Shown: positions 16,466-24,980 of the stretch, piece after piece
Numbering within the stretch: the first letter of the stretch is position 1
Layout: each line of letters starts with the position of its first letter
NCBI GenBank assembly: GCA_030706735.1
Contig: JAUZNZ010000018.1
Span: 1 to 64,000, forward strand
Length of the DNA: 64,000 nt
Direction: 5' to 3'
Origin: Bacteroidota bacterium
GTDB lineage: Bacteria > Bacteroidota > Bacteroidia > Chitinophagales > Chitinophagaceae
The notes under the pieces: model-generated
Databases searched by the model: none
The model's input: only the letters and a program-made list of their open reading frames with translations
Told to the model about the DNA's origin: nothing
Program-made: the position numbers and the translations under genes

Positions 16466-17992
16466 ATGGCGTTGATTGAAATTCAATTACCCAAATCGCT
16501 TGCAAGAGCATTGAGGCTCCCCCAAAAGTCCCCGATGCGGCAACAGATGAAGGTATTGAGGAAGTTGCTCAAGAAGGCGAGGTTCACCGAGTTTGGTCAG
16601 CGGTACCGGTTTGACGAGCTGCTCATGACCCGTAATCCCGGGAAGAAATTCCAGGATACGGTGCCGATCTTCGATTACAACAAGATTTACGATGCATGGT
16701 GGAATAAGACCCTGAAGGGACAGGCGGACGTGTGCTGGCCCGGGAAGATCAAGTATTATGCCTTGTCCTCCGGCACGTCGGATGCCGGCAGCAAATACAT
16801 TCCGATCACGCGGGACCTGTTGCGCGGCAACCGGATCGTCATGATCAAGCAACTGCTGACCTTGCGCACCTATCATGATATCCCTGTTCGGAGCATCGGG
16901 AAGGGATGGTTGATGATCGGCGGCAGCACCGACCTGCAGAAGGGCCCCGGATATTATGCCGGCGACCTGAGCGGGATCTCGGCGCGCAAGGTACCGTTCT
17001 GGTTCCAGCCTTTTTATAAACCGGGAAAGAAGATCGCCCGGACCAAGGACTGGACGCGGAAACTGGAAGAAGTCGTCAGGCTGGCCCCGGAATGGGACAT
17101 CGGTTTCGTAGTGGGCGTTCCGGCCTGGATACAGATGTGCATGGAAAAAGTGATCGAGCGGTATAAGCTGAAGAATATCCATGAACTCTGGCCGAACCTC
17201 GGTTTTTTCGTACATGGCGGCGTGTCCTTTGAGCCCTATAAGAAGGGATTTGAGAAATTATTGGGGAAACCGATCACCTATATCGAGACCTACCTGGCAT
17301 CCGAGGGGTTCATCGCCTACCAGGACCTGCAGCACTCGAAGGGGATGCGGCTGGTGACGAACCAGCATATCTTCCTGGAATTCGTACCCTTCGATAGCAA
17401 GAATTTCGACGCCGACGGGAATCTGGTGGACAAGCCGGAGGCGTATATGATCCATGAGGTCGAGGAAGGGAAGGATTATGCCCTGCTATTGAGCACCAGC
17501 GCCGGCGCGTGGCGTTACCTGATCGGGGATACGGTGCGTTTTTTGGACAAGGATCGCTGCGAGATCATCATTACGGGGCGTACGAAGCACTTTCTTAGCC
17601 TGGTCGGGGAGCATCTCAGCGTGGATAACATGAACAAGGCGGTGCAGCTGGCCAGTGAGCAACTGAATATCTCCATTCCTGAATTTACCGTGGCGGGTAT
17701 TCCCCATGGCCTCTTCTTTGCACATCAATGGTGGTTGGCCACGGACGATCAGGCAGATCCGGTCGCTTTGAAACATGCGATCGACAAGAGCCTGAGAGAA
17801 CTGAATGACGACTATGCGGTCGAGAGGGACAATGCCCTGAAAGACATCGACGTAAAAGTATTGGGGGAAGAGAAGTTCATGGAATTCATGCGGCTGAAGG
17901 GAAAGATCGGCGGTCAACACAAATTTCCCCGGGTGCTGAAGGGCGCCATGTTGCAAGACTGGCAGCGATTCCTGGAGAAGGGGACCTTATAA
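16466..17992 (+). CDS. GH3 auxin-responsive-promoter family protein (acyl-adenylate-forming)
   Basis: 508-aa member of the GH3 family, relatives of plant acyl acid-amido synthetases that adenylate a carboxylate and join it to an amino acid. Visible are the P-loop-like ALSSGTSDAGSKYIPIT segment near residue 100, a YLASEG motif near 280 and the ITGRTKHFLSLVGEHLS hinge region near 370. The start is fixed by the promoter at 16431-16438. Bacterial members are widespread in Bacteroidota but have no assigned substrate that I know of. No neighbour hints at the product. Confidence 0.9.
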   Translation: MALIEIQLPKSLARALRLPQKSPMRQQMKVLRKLLKKARFTEFGQRYRFDELLMTRNPGKKFQDTVPIFDYNKIYDAWWNKTLKGQADVCWPGKIKYYALSSGTSDAGSKYIPITRDLLRGNRIVMIKQLLTLRTYHDIPVRSIGKGWLMIGGSTDLQKGPGYYAGDLSGISARKVPFWFQPFYKPGKKIARTKDWTRKLEEVVRLAPEWDIGFVVGVPAWIQMCMEKVIERYKLKNIHELWPNLGFFVHGGVSFEPYKKGFEKLLGKPITYIETYLASEGFIAYQDLQHSKGMRLVTNQHIFLEFVPFDSKNFDADGNLVDKPEAYMIHEVEEGKDYALLLSTSAGAWRYLIGDTVRFLDKDRCEIIITGRTKHFLSLVGEHLSVDNMNKAVQLASEQLNISIPEFTVAGIPHGLFFAHQWWLATDDQADPVALKHAIDKSLRELNDDYAVERDNALKDIDVKVLGEEKFMEFMRLKGKIGGQHKFPRVLKGAMLQDWQRFLEKGTL

Positions 17993-18026
17993 GCAGGCGC
18001 TGCGCGGTTTTAAAAATGATACTGTC

Positions 18027-18677
18027 ATGATGGAGTCCATTTTGAAAGGATTGGCCCTCGGATTGGTCCTCGCCTTATCGGTGGGGCCCATCATATTTAC
18101 CATCATTAAGCAGAGCCTGAACAATGGCGTCAAGGGAGGGTTCAGCTTTGTCGCCGGGGTATGGGTCAGCGATATCATCCTGGTGGTGCTGAGCAATACG
18201 TTAACGGTCCTGGTGGCCACTCTTCTCGAGCATTCCAGGGCCATCGCCTACTGCGGAAGCAGCTTCCTGATCGCCATGGGGGTTTATTTCGTGTTCTTCA
18301 AGAAGGTACATCTCGCCAATGATAACGGCGGCAAGGATGCCCGTTTTCGCAAGCGGGACATTGCGAAGGTATTTGCTTCCGGCTTTATCATCAATACCCT
18401 GAACCCGGGCGTTATCCTTTTTTGGTTGGGCAATGCCACGGTACTTTCGCTTAACCATACGCTTCAGGAGCGGGTCATTATTTTTTCGGTGTGCCTCCTG
18501 GTCAATATGACTGCCGACACGGCCAAGGTGCTTGGGGCGGGAAGGCTGCGCAGCCGGCTGACCCTGCATACGCTGAACATTATCAATAAGATCTCCGGCA
18601 CGATCCTGATCGGTTTCGGTATGGTGTTGCTTTGGACCGCGGTATTCCACCGGGCCATCCCGCTAACGCATCATTAA
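18027..18677 (+). CDS. LysE family translocator
   Basis: 216-aa inner-membrane exporter of the LysE/RhtB superfamily, with about six hydrophobic segments. The opening GLALGLVLALSVGPIIFTIIKQSLNNG (residues about 8-34) contains the conserved GP and the following polar segment. A loop rich in Lys, Asp and Asn near residues 93-112 is cytosolic by expectation. Such proteins export amino acids or small metabolites; the substrate is unknown. It lies 34 bases after the GH3-type gene on the same strand, so joint transcription is possible. Confidence 0.88.
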   Translation: MMESILKGLALGLVLALSVGPIIFTIIKQSLNNGVKGGFSFVAGVWVSDIILVVLSNTLTVLVATLLEHSRAIAYCGSSFLIAMGVYFVFFKKVHLANDNGGKDARFRKRDIAKVFASGFIINTLNPGVILFWLGNATVLSLNHTLQERVIIFSVCLLVNMTADTAKVLGAGRLRSRLTLHTLNIINKISGTILIGFGMVLLWTAVFHRAIPLTHH

Positions 18678-18700
18678 CGCCTGGACATGTCTAAGCTTCG

Positions 18701-18708
18701 TAAATTGG
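18701..18708 (+). promoter_or_regulatory. Putative -7 element TAAATTGG
   Basis: 7 of 8 match to TAnnTTTG, nine bases before the ATG at 18718. Confidence 0.35.
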
Positions 18709-18717
18709 GATTCGATC

Positions 18718-19239
18718 ATGCATAGGGCGATTTCATATCTTGTTATATTATGGGCCGGGTTATGGCCTGCCGTCTCCAACGCGCAGAGCGACCTGCTGAT
18801 CCTGCAAAAAAAAGGAAAGGAGATCAGGACCTATACCATCGGGATGCCGATCAACATGCGGTCCGTCTATGACCAATGGTTCGAGGGGCAGATCACGGAT
18901 ATGCGTCACGACAGCGTTTTTGTGAATGGGATCGGCTTTCATTACAAGGAGATCGCCGCGATCCGGATCGGGCACGGCAATTTTTCCAATTCCGTGCTTT
19001 CCGCCGGGATGATGGTCTCCGGCGCGGGCATCTTCATTCTCGGCGCGGTCAACGGACTCTACCGGGGAGACAAGTCGAAGGATTGGTACACGACATCGGG
19101 TCTGATCACGGGCGCGGCCTTGCTGGTCGTCGGCTATTTGCTCACCAGGACGCGGGCCTCGGTCTATACCATCGGTAGCCGGAACGCGCTAAACTACCTG
19201 GTGCTGGGTGCGGATAAAAAAGCGCCGGCCCGGAATTGA
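18718..19239 (+). CDS. Hypothetical secreted or membrane protein
   Basis: 173-aa protein with a signal peptide (about residues 1-22, ending SNAQ), a beta-rich domain of about 80 residues, and two hydrophobic segments near 100-116 and 130-142. The middle reads as a strand-turn-strand region (EGQITDMRHDSVFVNG). I recognise no family. It sits between the lysE-like and mtgA genes on the same strand; mtgA starts 42 bases later, so a cell-envelope role is possible by context only. Confidence 0.75.
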   Translation: MHRAISYLVILWAGLWPAVSNAQSDLLILQKKGKEIRTYTIGMPINMRSVYDQWFEGQITDMRHDSVFVNGIGFHYKEIAAIRIGHGNFSNSVLSAGMMVSGAGIFILGAVNGLYRGDKSKDWYTTSGLITGAALLVVGYLLTRTRASVYTIGSRNALNYLVLGADKKAPARN

Positions 19240-19281
19240 AAAGCTGGTTCCGGTCCCTATATTGCATGGCAAACGGAAGGA

Positions 19282-19983
19282 ATGCCTCTTAACACAAAAG
19301 GTCTGGTCCCGCGGATATGGAAGTGGGTGAAGCGGATCTTTATCTTTTTATTTTTTCTCCAGCTATTTTATATCCTACTGTTGAAATGGGTCAATCCCCC
19401 CATCACCCTTACCCAGCTCGGGAGTGTGATCAGTGGAGAGGGGTTGAAGCGCGACTATGTCCGCATGAAGGACATTTCCCCGTATGCGAAGCTGGCGGTG
19501 ATCTGTTCCGAGGACCAGCTCTTTCCCGATCATGACGGATTCGACTTCAAATCCATTGAAAAGGCGATGAAGCATAACCAGAAAAGCAAGTCGCTGCATG
19601 GCGCGAGCACGATCAGCCAGCAGGTGGCGAAGAATGTCTTTCTCTGGCAGGGCCGGAGCTGGGTTCGGAAGGCCCTGGAAGTGTACTTTACGTTCATGAT
19701 CGAACTGATCTGGGGAAAGAAGCGCATCCTGGAAATGTACCTGAACGTCAGCGAGATGGGAAAGGGGATCTATGGCATCGAGGCCGCCGCGCGGCATACT
19801 TTCTCCAAACCGGCCAGGAACCTGACCCGGGCGGAGGCGGCCATGATCGCGGCCAGCCTGCCCAATCCGAAGGTCTATACCGTCCACCCCATGTCCCGGC
19901 GCGTCGCCACGCGCTACCCGTGGATCGTCGATCAGATGGGGGAACTGCAGGACGATACCGATGTGCAGAAGCTATTGCAATGA
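19282..19983 (+). CDS. mtgA: Monofunctional biosynthetic peptidoglycan transglycosylase
   Basis: 233-aa GT51 enzyme that polymerises lipid II into glycan strands at the outer face of the inner membrane. There is one N-terminal membrane anchor (about 18-36). The catalytic Glu77 lies in SEDQLFPDHDGFD, followed by GASTISQQVAKNVFLW and KKRILEMYLN, all diagnostic. There is no transpeptidase domain, as expected for MtgA. The last 12 bases overlap the 3' end of the convergent NadR-like kinase gene. Confidence 0.95.
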   Translation: MPLNTKGLVPRIWKWVKRIFIFLFFLQLFYILLLKWVNPPITLTQLGSVISGEGLKRDYVRMKDISPYAKLAVICSEDQLFPDHDGFDFKSIEKAMKHNQKSKSLHGASTISQQVAKNVFLWQGRSWVRKALEVYFTFMIELIWGKKRILEMYLNVSEMGKGIYGIEAAARHTFSKPARNLTRAEAAMIAASLPNPKVYTVHPMSRRVATRYPWIVDQMGELQDDTDVQKLLQ

Positions 19984-20580
19984 GCCGCCGGCCATGAGTG
20001 CCGAAACGGCCGCGACGCCGTTGGCCGTCCTTTCGTTGGCCGGTCCGCCGACCTCGGCCCAGGGAGTGGCCTGATTGATCATGCAATCCTTGTAGATCAG
20101 GAATAATTTTTCCCGGGTGATGAGGTCGGGATATTCGCGCAGTTCGTCCCTGACCCAGGGAAGGTCGGTACGGCAAAGAAGATACGCGTCATAATGCCGG
20201 GCCGCGATCTGTTCCAGGATCCAGGCGTGACATTTTCCGAATACGAACTCGCACCAGACCTTCAGGACATAGAGATCCGTATCGATGAAGAGAAGGGGGG
20301 CGGAGGAAGGGGGGGCGCCGGGATGTGGCGCTTCCGGAGGGGGCGCGGACGATGCCAATGCGGCGGCGCACCGGTCTTCGAGGGCGAGCTGACCTTTGGC
20401 GATGGTCAGCAGGTCGGCGTAACTATAATTCATTCCATGAGCCAGGAGGTATTCGCGGGCAAACTCCGGGACCCAGCCGGAGGGGCGGCCGGATGCGGCG
20501 AAGTGAGCGGCCAGCTCTTCACATAGTGTGGATTTCCCGGTGGATTCGGGGCCGATAATGACGACCTTTCTAACCGGCAT
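19972..20580 (-). CDS. NadR-like ATP-binding kinase (probable nicotinamide riboside kinase)
   Basis: About 202 aa from the ATG at 20580 (an upstream in-frame ATG at 20592 adds four residues). The Walker A GPESTGKST and overall fold match the ribosylnicotinamide kinase part of NadR. It directly follows pnuC, with an 11-base overlap, so it probably phosphorylates imported nicotinamide riboside to NMN for NAD synthesis. An unusual proline and alanine-rich insert (about 20 residues) lies before the LFIDTDLYVLKVW motif. No DNA-binding or adenylyltransferase domain is present. Confidence 0.85.
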   Translation of the reverse strand: MPVRKVVIIGPESTGKSTLCEELAAHFAASGRPSGWVPEFAREYLLAHGMNYSYADLLTIAKGQLALEDRCAAALASSAPPPEAPHPGAPPSSAPLLFIDTDLYVLKVWCEFVFGKCHAWILEQIAARHYDAYLLCRTDLPWVRDELREYPDLITREKLFLIYKDCMINQATPWAEVGGPANERTANGVAAVSALMAGGSLQ

Positions 20581-21205
20581 GCGTTCTTTCATTTACCCGT
20601 TTGATCCATTCCGCCAGGCCGAAAATGGCCATGACCAGCAGGATGATGTAATATACGCTGGTAAAAACATACTGCTTAACGAAATAGAGTGGGATCGAGG
20701 CGAGATTGGTCGCGATCCACCAATACCAGCTTTCCGCCTTCTTTTTTGCCATCAGCCACATGCCGGTATAGGCTGTCGCGGAGGCAAAGGCATCTGCCCA
20801 GGGGATGGCCGTGGGCGCGAACTCCTTTTTCAGGTAGGTGAGGGCCAGGAAAACGGCGGCATAAAAGGCGCCGAAGAAGGCGAGCTGCTGTCCCCATTCC
20901 TTGCGCGTGGAGCGCGTGATGACCAGGGTGTACTGCTGTTGGCGGTCTTTGCGGGTCCAGAGGATCCAGCCATAGACGCTCATGACGGTGTAGTAGAAGT
21001 TAACGCTTGCCTCTCCGAGCAGGCCCCCTTTGAAACTCAGCCAAATGTAGATGATGGTATTGATGAGGCCGGTCGGATAGACCCAACTATTTTCCACGCG
21101 GCTGAACCAAACGCTGAGGATGCCGGCTATTACCGCGATAAACTCCGGCCAGGTGGTTTGTTGGAGACCTGTAATGAATTGGTGGAGGACTTCGTGGAGG
21201 CTCAC
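20570..21205 (-). CDS. pnuC: Nicotinamide riboside transporter PnuC
   Basis: 211-aa inner-membrane protein with about seven hydrophobic segments. The family hallmark WVYPTGLINTIIYIWL and the following VNFYYTVMSVYGWILW are clear, and WWIATNLASIPLY near the C-terminus fits the substrate-binding region. Family members facilitate uptake of nicotinamide riboside, or of thiamine in the PnuT branch. The downstream NadR-like kinase favours nicotinamide riboside. The gene begins only nine bases after the Nfu gene ends, with no room for a riboswitch. Confidence 0.92.
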   Translation of the reverse strand: MSLHEVLHQFITGLQQTTWPEFIAVIAGILSVWFSRVENSWVYPTGLINTIIYIWLSFKGGLLGEASVNFYYTVMSVYGWILWTRKDRQQQYTLVITRSTRKEWGQQLAFFGAFYAAVFLALTYLKKEFAPTAIPWADAFASATAYTGMWLMAKKKAESWYWWIATNLASIPLYFVKQYVFTSVYYIILLVMAIFGLAEWIKRVNERTHAG

Positions 21206-21214
21206 CTACCTGGG

Positions 21215-21808
21215 TTATTCTGCTTCTGCTACCACTTCCTTGACTTCGGGTATCATCCGCTTCATCATGCCTTCGATGCCCGCTTTCAGCGTGATCATGG
21301 AGGATGGACAGCCGGAACAGGAGCCTTGCAGCATGAGGTTGACCACGCCCTCCTGATAGCTTTTGAACTGGATCGCCCCCCCGTCCATTTCGACGGCGGG
21401 CTTCACATAGTTTTCGAGGAGTTCCTTGATGCGTTTGACCACGTCGTCGTCGTCCGCGTCGATACTATTGCCTTCCGAGCGCGTGATGACGATGTCTTCC
21501 TCATTGATGACGGCCTTGCCTTCTTCCAGGTATTCCTTCAGGAACTGGCGGATGGCGGGGATGACGTCGTTCCAGTCGGTTTCGGGCGTCTTGGTGAGGG
21601 TCACGAAATTACTGGCGATGAAGACGCTCTTTATGAAGGGGAAGCCGAACAATTCGATGGCCAGGGGCGAGGGTTTGGCCGTCTCTACGTCCGGGAAATC
21701 AATGCTTTTGCCGGGGTACAGGAGCTTATTCGCTACGAACTTCATCGTCTCGGGATTGGGCGTCATCTCGGTATAGATGCTAATGACCGGGTTGCCTGTC
21801 TTGATCAT
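21215..21808 (-). CDS. NifU-like iron-sulfur scaffold protein (Nfu type)
   Basis: 197 aa from the ATG at 21808. It has an N-terminal Nfu_N domain (opening with IYTEMTPNPETMKFVAN, residues 11-27) and a C-terminal NifU domain with the cluster-binding pair Cys164 and Cys167 in GSCSGCPSS. Such proteins carry and deliver Fe-S clusters in the cytosol. The start is set by a perfect TATTTTTG element 18 bases upstream, which overlaps the alternative start at 21829. It is the first gene of an nfu-pnuC-kinase operon. Confidence 0.93.
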   Translation of the reverse strand: MIKTGNPVISIYTEMTPNPETMKFVANKLLYPGKSIDFPDVETAKPSPLAIELFGFPFIKSVFIASNFVTLTKTPETDWNDVIPAIRQFLKEYLEEGKAVINEEDIVITRSEGNSIDADDDDVVKRIKELLENYVKPAVEMDGGAIQFKSYQEGVVNLMLQGSCSGCPSSMITLKAGIEGMMKRMIPEVKEVVAEAE

Positions 21809-21826
21809 AACGAATAATTTAGTGTA

Positions 21827-21834
21827 CAAAAATA
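21827..21834 (-). promoter_or_regulatory. -7 promoter element TATTTTTG for the nfu-pnuC-kinase operon
   Basis: Perfect TAnnTTTG on the minus strand, 18 bases before the ATG at 21808. Confidence 0.65.
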
Positions 21835-21889
21835 ACGAATCCCGGGGCTGCTTGTTTCTAAAATCGGGAAATTAGTGGCCCGGCCGCCG

Positions 21890-21897
21890 TAACTTTG
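21890..21897 (+). promoter_or_regulatory. -7 promoter element TAACTTTG for the SCO-fur pair
   Basis: Perfect TAnnTTTG on the plus strand, 47 bases before the SCO ATG at 21945. It rules out the longer in-frame start at 21900. Confidence 0.6.
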
Positions 21898-21944
21898 CCG
21901 TGGCCGGGGCCCGGAAGCCGATCCGCGGTCAAAAATCACCCGCT

Positions 21945-22595
21945 ATGAGCAAAAAGGCGATCTTCCTCTCTGTTTTTTTCCTGATCCTGTTCATTGGGTT
22001 CTATTTTGGGTTGAGGGCGGTCATACCCGGGTTCGGAAAGGTGGCCTTGCCCGTCCTGTCGTCCGTGCAGCCTTTTTCGTTTACCGACCAGGAGGGCCGG
22101 CAGGTCACCCAGCGGGATGTGGCCGGGAAGGTCTATGTGGCCGAATACTTCTTTACCACCTGCAAGGGCATGTGTCCGCTCATGAATGCCAATATTAAGA
22201 AAGTTTACCTGGACTTTGTCAAAGAGCCCGAATTCCGGATCCTTTCGCATACCGTGGATCCCCAAACGGACAGTGTGAGCCGGATGAAGAGGTATGCCGA
22301 TTCGCTGGGGGCGGATCCTTCCCAATGGCGCTTCCTTACCGGCAGGAAGGACAGCCTCTATCGCATGGCGCGGAACAGTTATCTGCTGGACGATCCGAAG
22401 AACAATGCGGAAAATCCGGACGAGCAATTCATACACACCCAGTTCGTGGCGCTTGTAGACAAGCAGGGCCGCGTACGCAAGATCTATGATTGTCTGAAGG
22501 AGCAGGAGATCGTGGAGCTGGAGAAGGACATCAGGGGATTGCTGAAGGAGACGGCGGCTTCGCCGGGATTCGGGACCAATGTTTATCAGAACTAA
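21945..22595 (+). CDS. SCO1/SenC family protein
   Basis: 216-aa thioredoxin-fold copper chaperone for cytochrome c oxidase assembly, anchored by an N-terminal membrane helix (about 5-23) with the domain in the periplasm. The copper ligands are visible: Cys73 and Cys77 in TTCKGMCP, and His164 in FIHTQF. The start at 21945 follows the promoter. The fur-like gene starts 18 bases after the stop, so the two are likely cotranscribed, joining metal handling and metal-responsive regulation. Confidence 0.93.
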   Translation: MSKKAIFLSVFFLILFIGFYFGLRAVIPGFGKVALPVLSSVQPFSFTDQEGRQVTQRDVAGKVYVAEYFFTTCKGMCPLMNANIKKVYLDFVKEPEFRILSHTVDPQTDSVSRMKRYADSLGADPSQWRFLTGRKDSLYRMARNSYLLDDPKNNAENPDEQFIHTQFVALVDKQGRVRKIYDCLKEQEIVELEKDIRGLLKETAASPGFGTNVYQN

Positions 22596-22613
22596 CGTTT
22601 ATCTATAGTCGAC

Positions 22614-23033
22614 ATGGAGGCGAAGGCAGACGAACTACTCAGGCGCAACCAGCTCAGCGTCACCAATGGGCGGAGGAAGATCCTGGATCTTTTTCTCCGC
22701 CAGGAAGGCGCGTTATCGCATAGCGATATCGAAAAGCGCGCGGCTGAGAAATTCGATCGCGTGACGGTGTACCGGACCTTGCAGGCGTTTTTGGAGAAGG
22801 GGCTCATACATACGATTCCCACTGCCGATAATTCGATAAGGTATGCGTTATGCCGCGAACACTGCGCGGAGGGTCAGCATCGTGACGATCATGTTCATTT
22901 TGTTTGCCGGACCTGCGGCAATACGGTGTGCCTGGAGGAGGTGTCGATCCCGTCGATCAGATTACCGAGAGGCTTTGTAACGACGCAGGTCGAGATGGTG
23001 GTCAGCGGGACCTGCAAGAACTGCTCGGAATGA
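22614..23033 (+). CDS. Fur family transcriptional regulator
   Basis: 139-aa metal-responsive repressor with a winged-helix DNA-binding domain (about 1-78, including FDRVTVYRTLQAFLEKG) and a dimerisation domain with metal ligands HRDDHVHF (89-96). Structural zinc pairs Cys98-Cys101 and Cys134-Cys137 are complete. Whether it senses iron, zinc or peroxide cannot be told; the small size and the C-x2-C at the end resemble Zur- or PerR-like members in Bacteroidota. It follows SCO and is followed by a terminator hairpin. Confidence 0.93.
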   Translation: MEAKADELLRRNQLSVTNGRRKILDLFLRQEGALSHSDIEKRAAEKFDRVTVYRTLQAFLEKGLIHTIPTADNSIRYALCREHCAEGQHRDDHVHFVCRTCGNTVCLEEVSIPSIRLPRGFVTTQVEMVVSGTCKNCSE

Positions 23034-23070
23034 AGGCTGCGGGCGTCGCGTGGAATGCCGGTAATAAGAA

Positions 23071-23099
23071 AGCCCCGATGTAGAAACACCGGGACTTTT
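23071..23099 (+). terminator. Rho-independent terminator after the fur-like gene
   Basis: Stem 23071-23081 with 23086-23096 (9 of 11 pairs, loop AGAA) followed by TTTT. It lies 37 bases after the stop codon. A second small hairpin (CGGATG/CATCCG, about 23136-23154) follows and may serve the convergent peptidase gene. Confidence 0.55.
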
Positions 23100-23244
23100 G
23101 GTTAAGGCTCTGATTAGTAGCTTCTTTATAGTGACGGATGGGTTTTCATCCGGACCTTTTCATTTGAGTCATTACAAATATAGCCGTTAAAAAGCATACG
23201 AACAAGACCTAATCGTACCACTTTCCGGGTATTTTTATTTTTTT

Positions 23245-24969
23245 TCAGGAAGGGCCCTTTTCCATCTCCGCGCGAACGAACTCCATCAAATTTTTTATGT
23301 GCTCCTTCGAAAAGTTGAACTTCAGCCTTGCCGCATCGTACAGCTCCGGCAACGTGCGGGTGCCGCCAAGGCTCAGGGCCGCCGTATAATTACTTAACGC
23401 TTTCTCTTTGTTCTCTTTATATTGTTTCCATAAACCGATTGCACCGAGCTGTGCGATGCCGTATTCGATATAATAGAACGGGACTTCGAAGAGGTGGAGT
23501 TGCCTTTGCCAGCCAAAAGTGCGGAACTTCTCCAGCCCGCTCCAGTCCATGGCTGAAGAGGAGAACTCCTGAAGTATCTCCATCCAGTGATCTTCCCGGT
23601 CCTGCAGGCTGTGGGAGGGGTTTTCATATATCCAATGCTGGAATTTGTCTATTGTGGCGATCCATGGAAATATGGAGATCACGCGTTCGAGCTGGTGCTC
23701 CCGGGCTCTTGCTAAATCGTTTTTATCGGAAAAAAACAGATCCCAATGATCCATGCTGAACAGTTCCATGGTCATGGAGGCCACTTCGGCGATCTCCATG
23801 GGATACTCTTTGAAGGCATTCAGTTCGAGCGGATGGGTCAGAAAGGAGTGGATGGCGTGTCCCCCTTCGTGCACCATGGTCGTCAGGTCGCCCATTTGCC
23901 CGGAGGCATTCATAAAAATAAAGGGCGCTCCGGTCTCTGCTAACGGGCAGTTATAACCGCCAGGCGCCTTCCCTTTCCGGCTGTCCAGGTCGAAGCGGCC
24001 CATGGCCTTCATGGTGCGGAGGCAATCGCCGAAGAAGGGATTGAGCCGGTCGAAGCAGGCGATCGTTTTGGTGACCAGCTCTTCTCCACTGCTAAATGGG
24101 CGCAGCGGTTCGACCCCAGCCGGTTCGGCTTCGGCATCCCAGGGCCGCAAGGTATCCAGGCCGAGTTTCTTTCGTTTGTTTTCGTTGATGGTATTGACCA
24201 GCGGCAACACAGACTCGCGGACGGCCTCATGGAAACGGTAGCAATCCTCCTTGGTATAATCGAATCGTCCAAGCTCTTCGAACTTATAATCGCGGTAGTT
24301 GCTGAAGCCGGCATTCAGGGCCATTTGATGGCGTTTGGCCAGCAGTTGGGAATAGAGATCATTGAGGGCATCCTTATCCTGTATCCTTCTCTCCTGGATC
24401 TTGGTATAGACCTCCTCGCGCAGGGCGCGGTCAGGGCTTTCCAGGAATTTCGAGGCCTGTTGCAGGGTGTATTCCCTGTCATTTACCCGCACGGTCATCT
24501 TTCCGCAGATGACGCCATATTGCTGCGCCAGCACGCTCAACTCTGCTTGCAGGGGAATATTGGCCTCCCGGAACAGCTCGATCTTTTTCTTTACCGCGCG
24601 CAGGTAGGTGAAATACCTCTTCTGGTCGAGATCGCGGGTATAGGGGCAGTCGATCAGCATACGGTTGAGGCGGTCCGCATAGGGCTGCATCCGGGGCTGG
24701 ATCTCCATGCAGAAATAGGTGAACGCCTCCTCGAGCGCTTTGTTCTCGGTGTCGCAGGTCATACGGATCTGGCGCCAGCAGGCGTCTTCGCTGATCACGG
24801 ATTCGAGCTCGCTCATATCGCGGAGCCAGTGTTCGAGGGCTTCGCGCGAGCCGAGGTTTCGCTGCTCGAGGTTTATGAACCAGGGTTCGAGCGCTTCCCA
24901 ATTGGTGATGGTGAAATTCTCCGGCAGAAAATGCCGTTCCGGTCTTTGTAGTTCGGCTGTGTTCATCAT
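23245..24969 (-). CDS. M3 family oligoendopeptidase (PepF type)
   Basis: 574-aa zinc metallopeptidase that cleaves short peptides in the cytosol. The metal site HEGGH is at residues 367-371, followed by the third ligand region near TMELFSMDHW. The length and helical N-terminal domain match oligoendopeptidase F. There is no signal peptide. Start is the ATG at 24969, with another ATG immediately after. It begins 11 bases after the DUF5606 gene ends on the same strand, so the two may be cotranscribed. Confidence 0.94.
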   Translation of the reverse strand: MMNTAELQRPERHFLPENFTITNWEALEPWFINLEQRNLGSREALEHWLRDMSELESVISEDACWRQIRMTCDTENKALEEAFTYFCMEIQPRMQPYADRLNRMLIDCPYTRDLDQKRYFTYLRAVKKKIELFREANIPLQAELSVLAQQYGVICGKMTVRVNDREYTLQQASKFLESPDRALREEVYTKIQERRIQDKDALNDLYSQLLAKRHQMALNAGFSNYRDYKFEELGRFDYTKEDCYRFHEAVRESVLPLVNTINENKRKKLGLDTLRPWDAEAEPAGVEPLRPFSSGEELVTKTIACFDRLNPFFGDCLRTMKAMGRFDLDSRKGKAPGGYNCPLAETGAPFIFMNASGQMGDLTTMVHEGGHAIHSFLTHPLELNAFKEYPMEIAEVASMTMELFSMDHWDLFFSDKNDLARAREHQLERVISIFPWIATIDKFQHWIYENPSHSLQDREDHWMEILQEFSSSAMDWSGLEKFRTFGWQRQLHLFEVPFYYIEYGIAQLGAIGLWKQYKENKEKALSNYTAALSLGGTRTLPELYDAARLKFNFSKEHIKNLMEFVRAEMEKGPS

Positions 24970-24980
24970 ATAGCCTGACG

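Noticed and set aside
21206-21214. TPP riboswitch upstream of pnuC
   Set aside because: Only nine bases separate pnuC from the preceding gene, so there is no room.
20528-21817. 429-codon open frame opposite the nfu-pnuC-kinase genes
   Set aside because: Crosses three well-supported genes on the other strand and has no recognisable domain.
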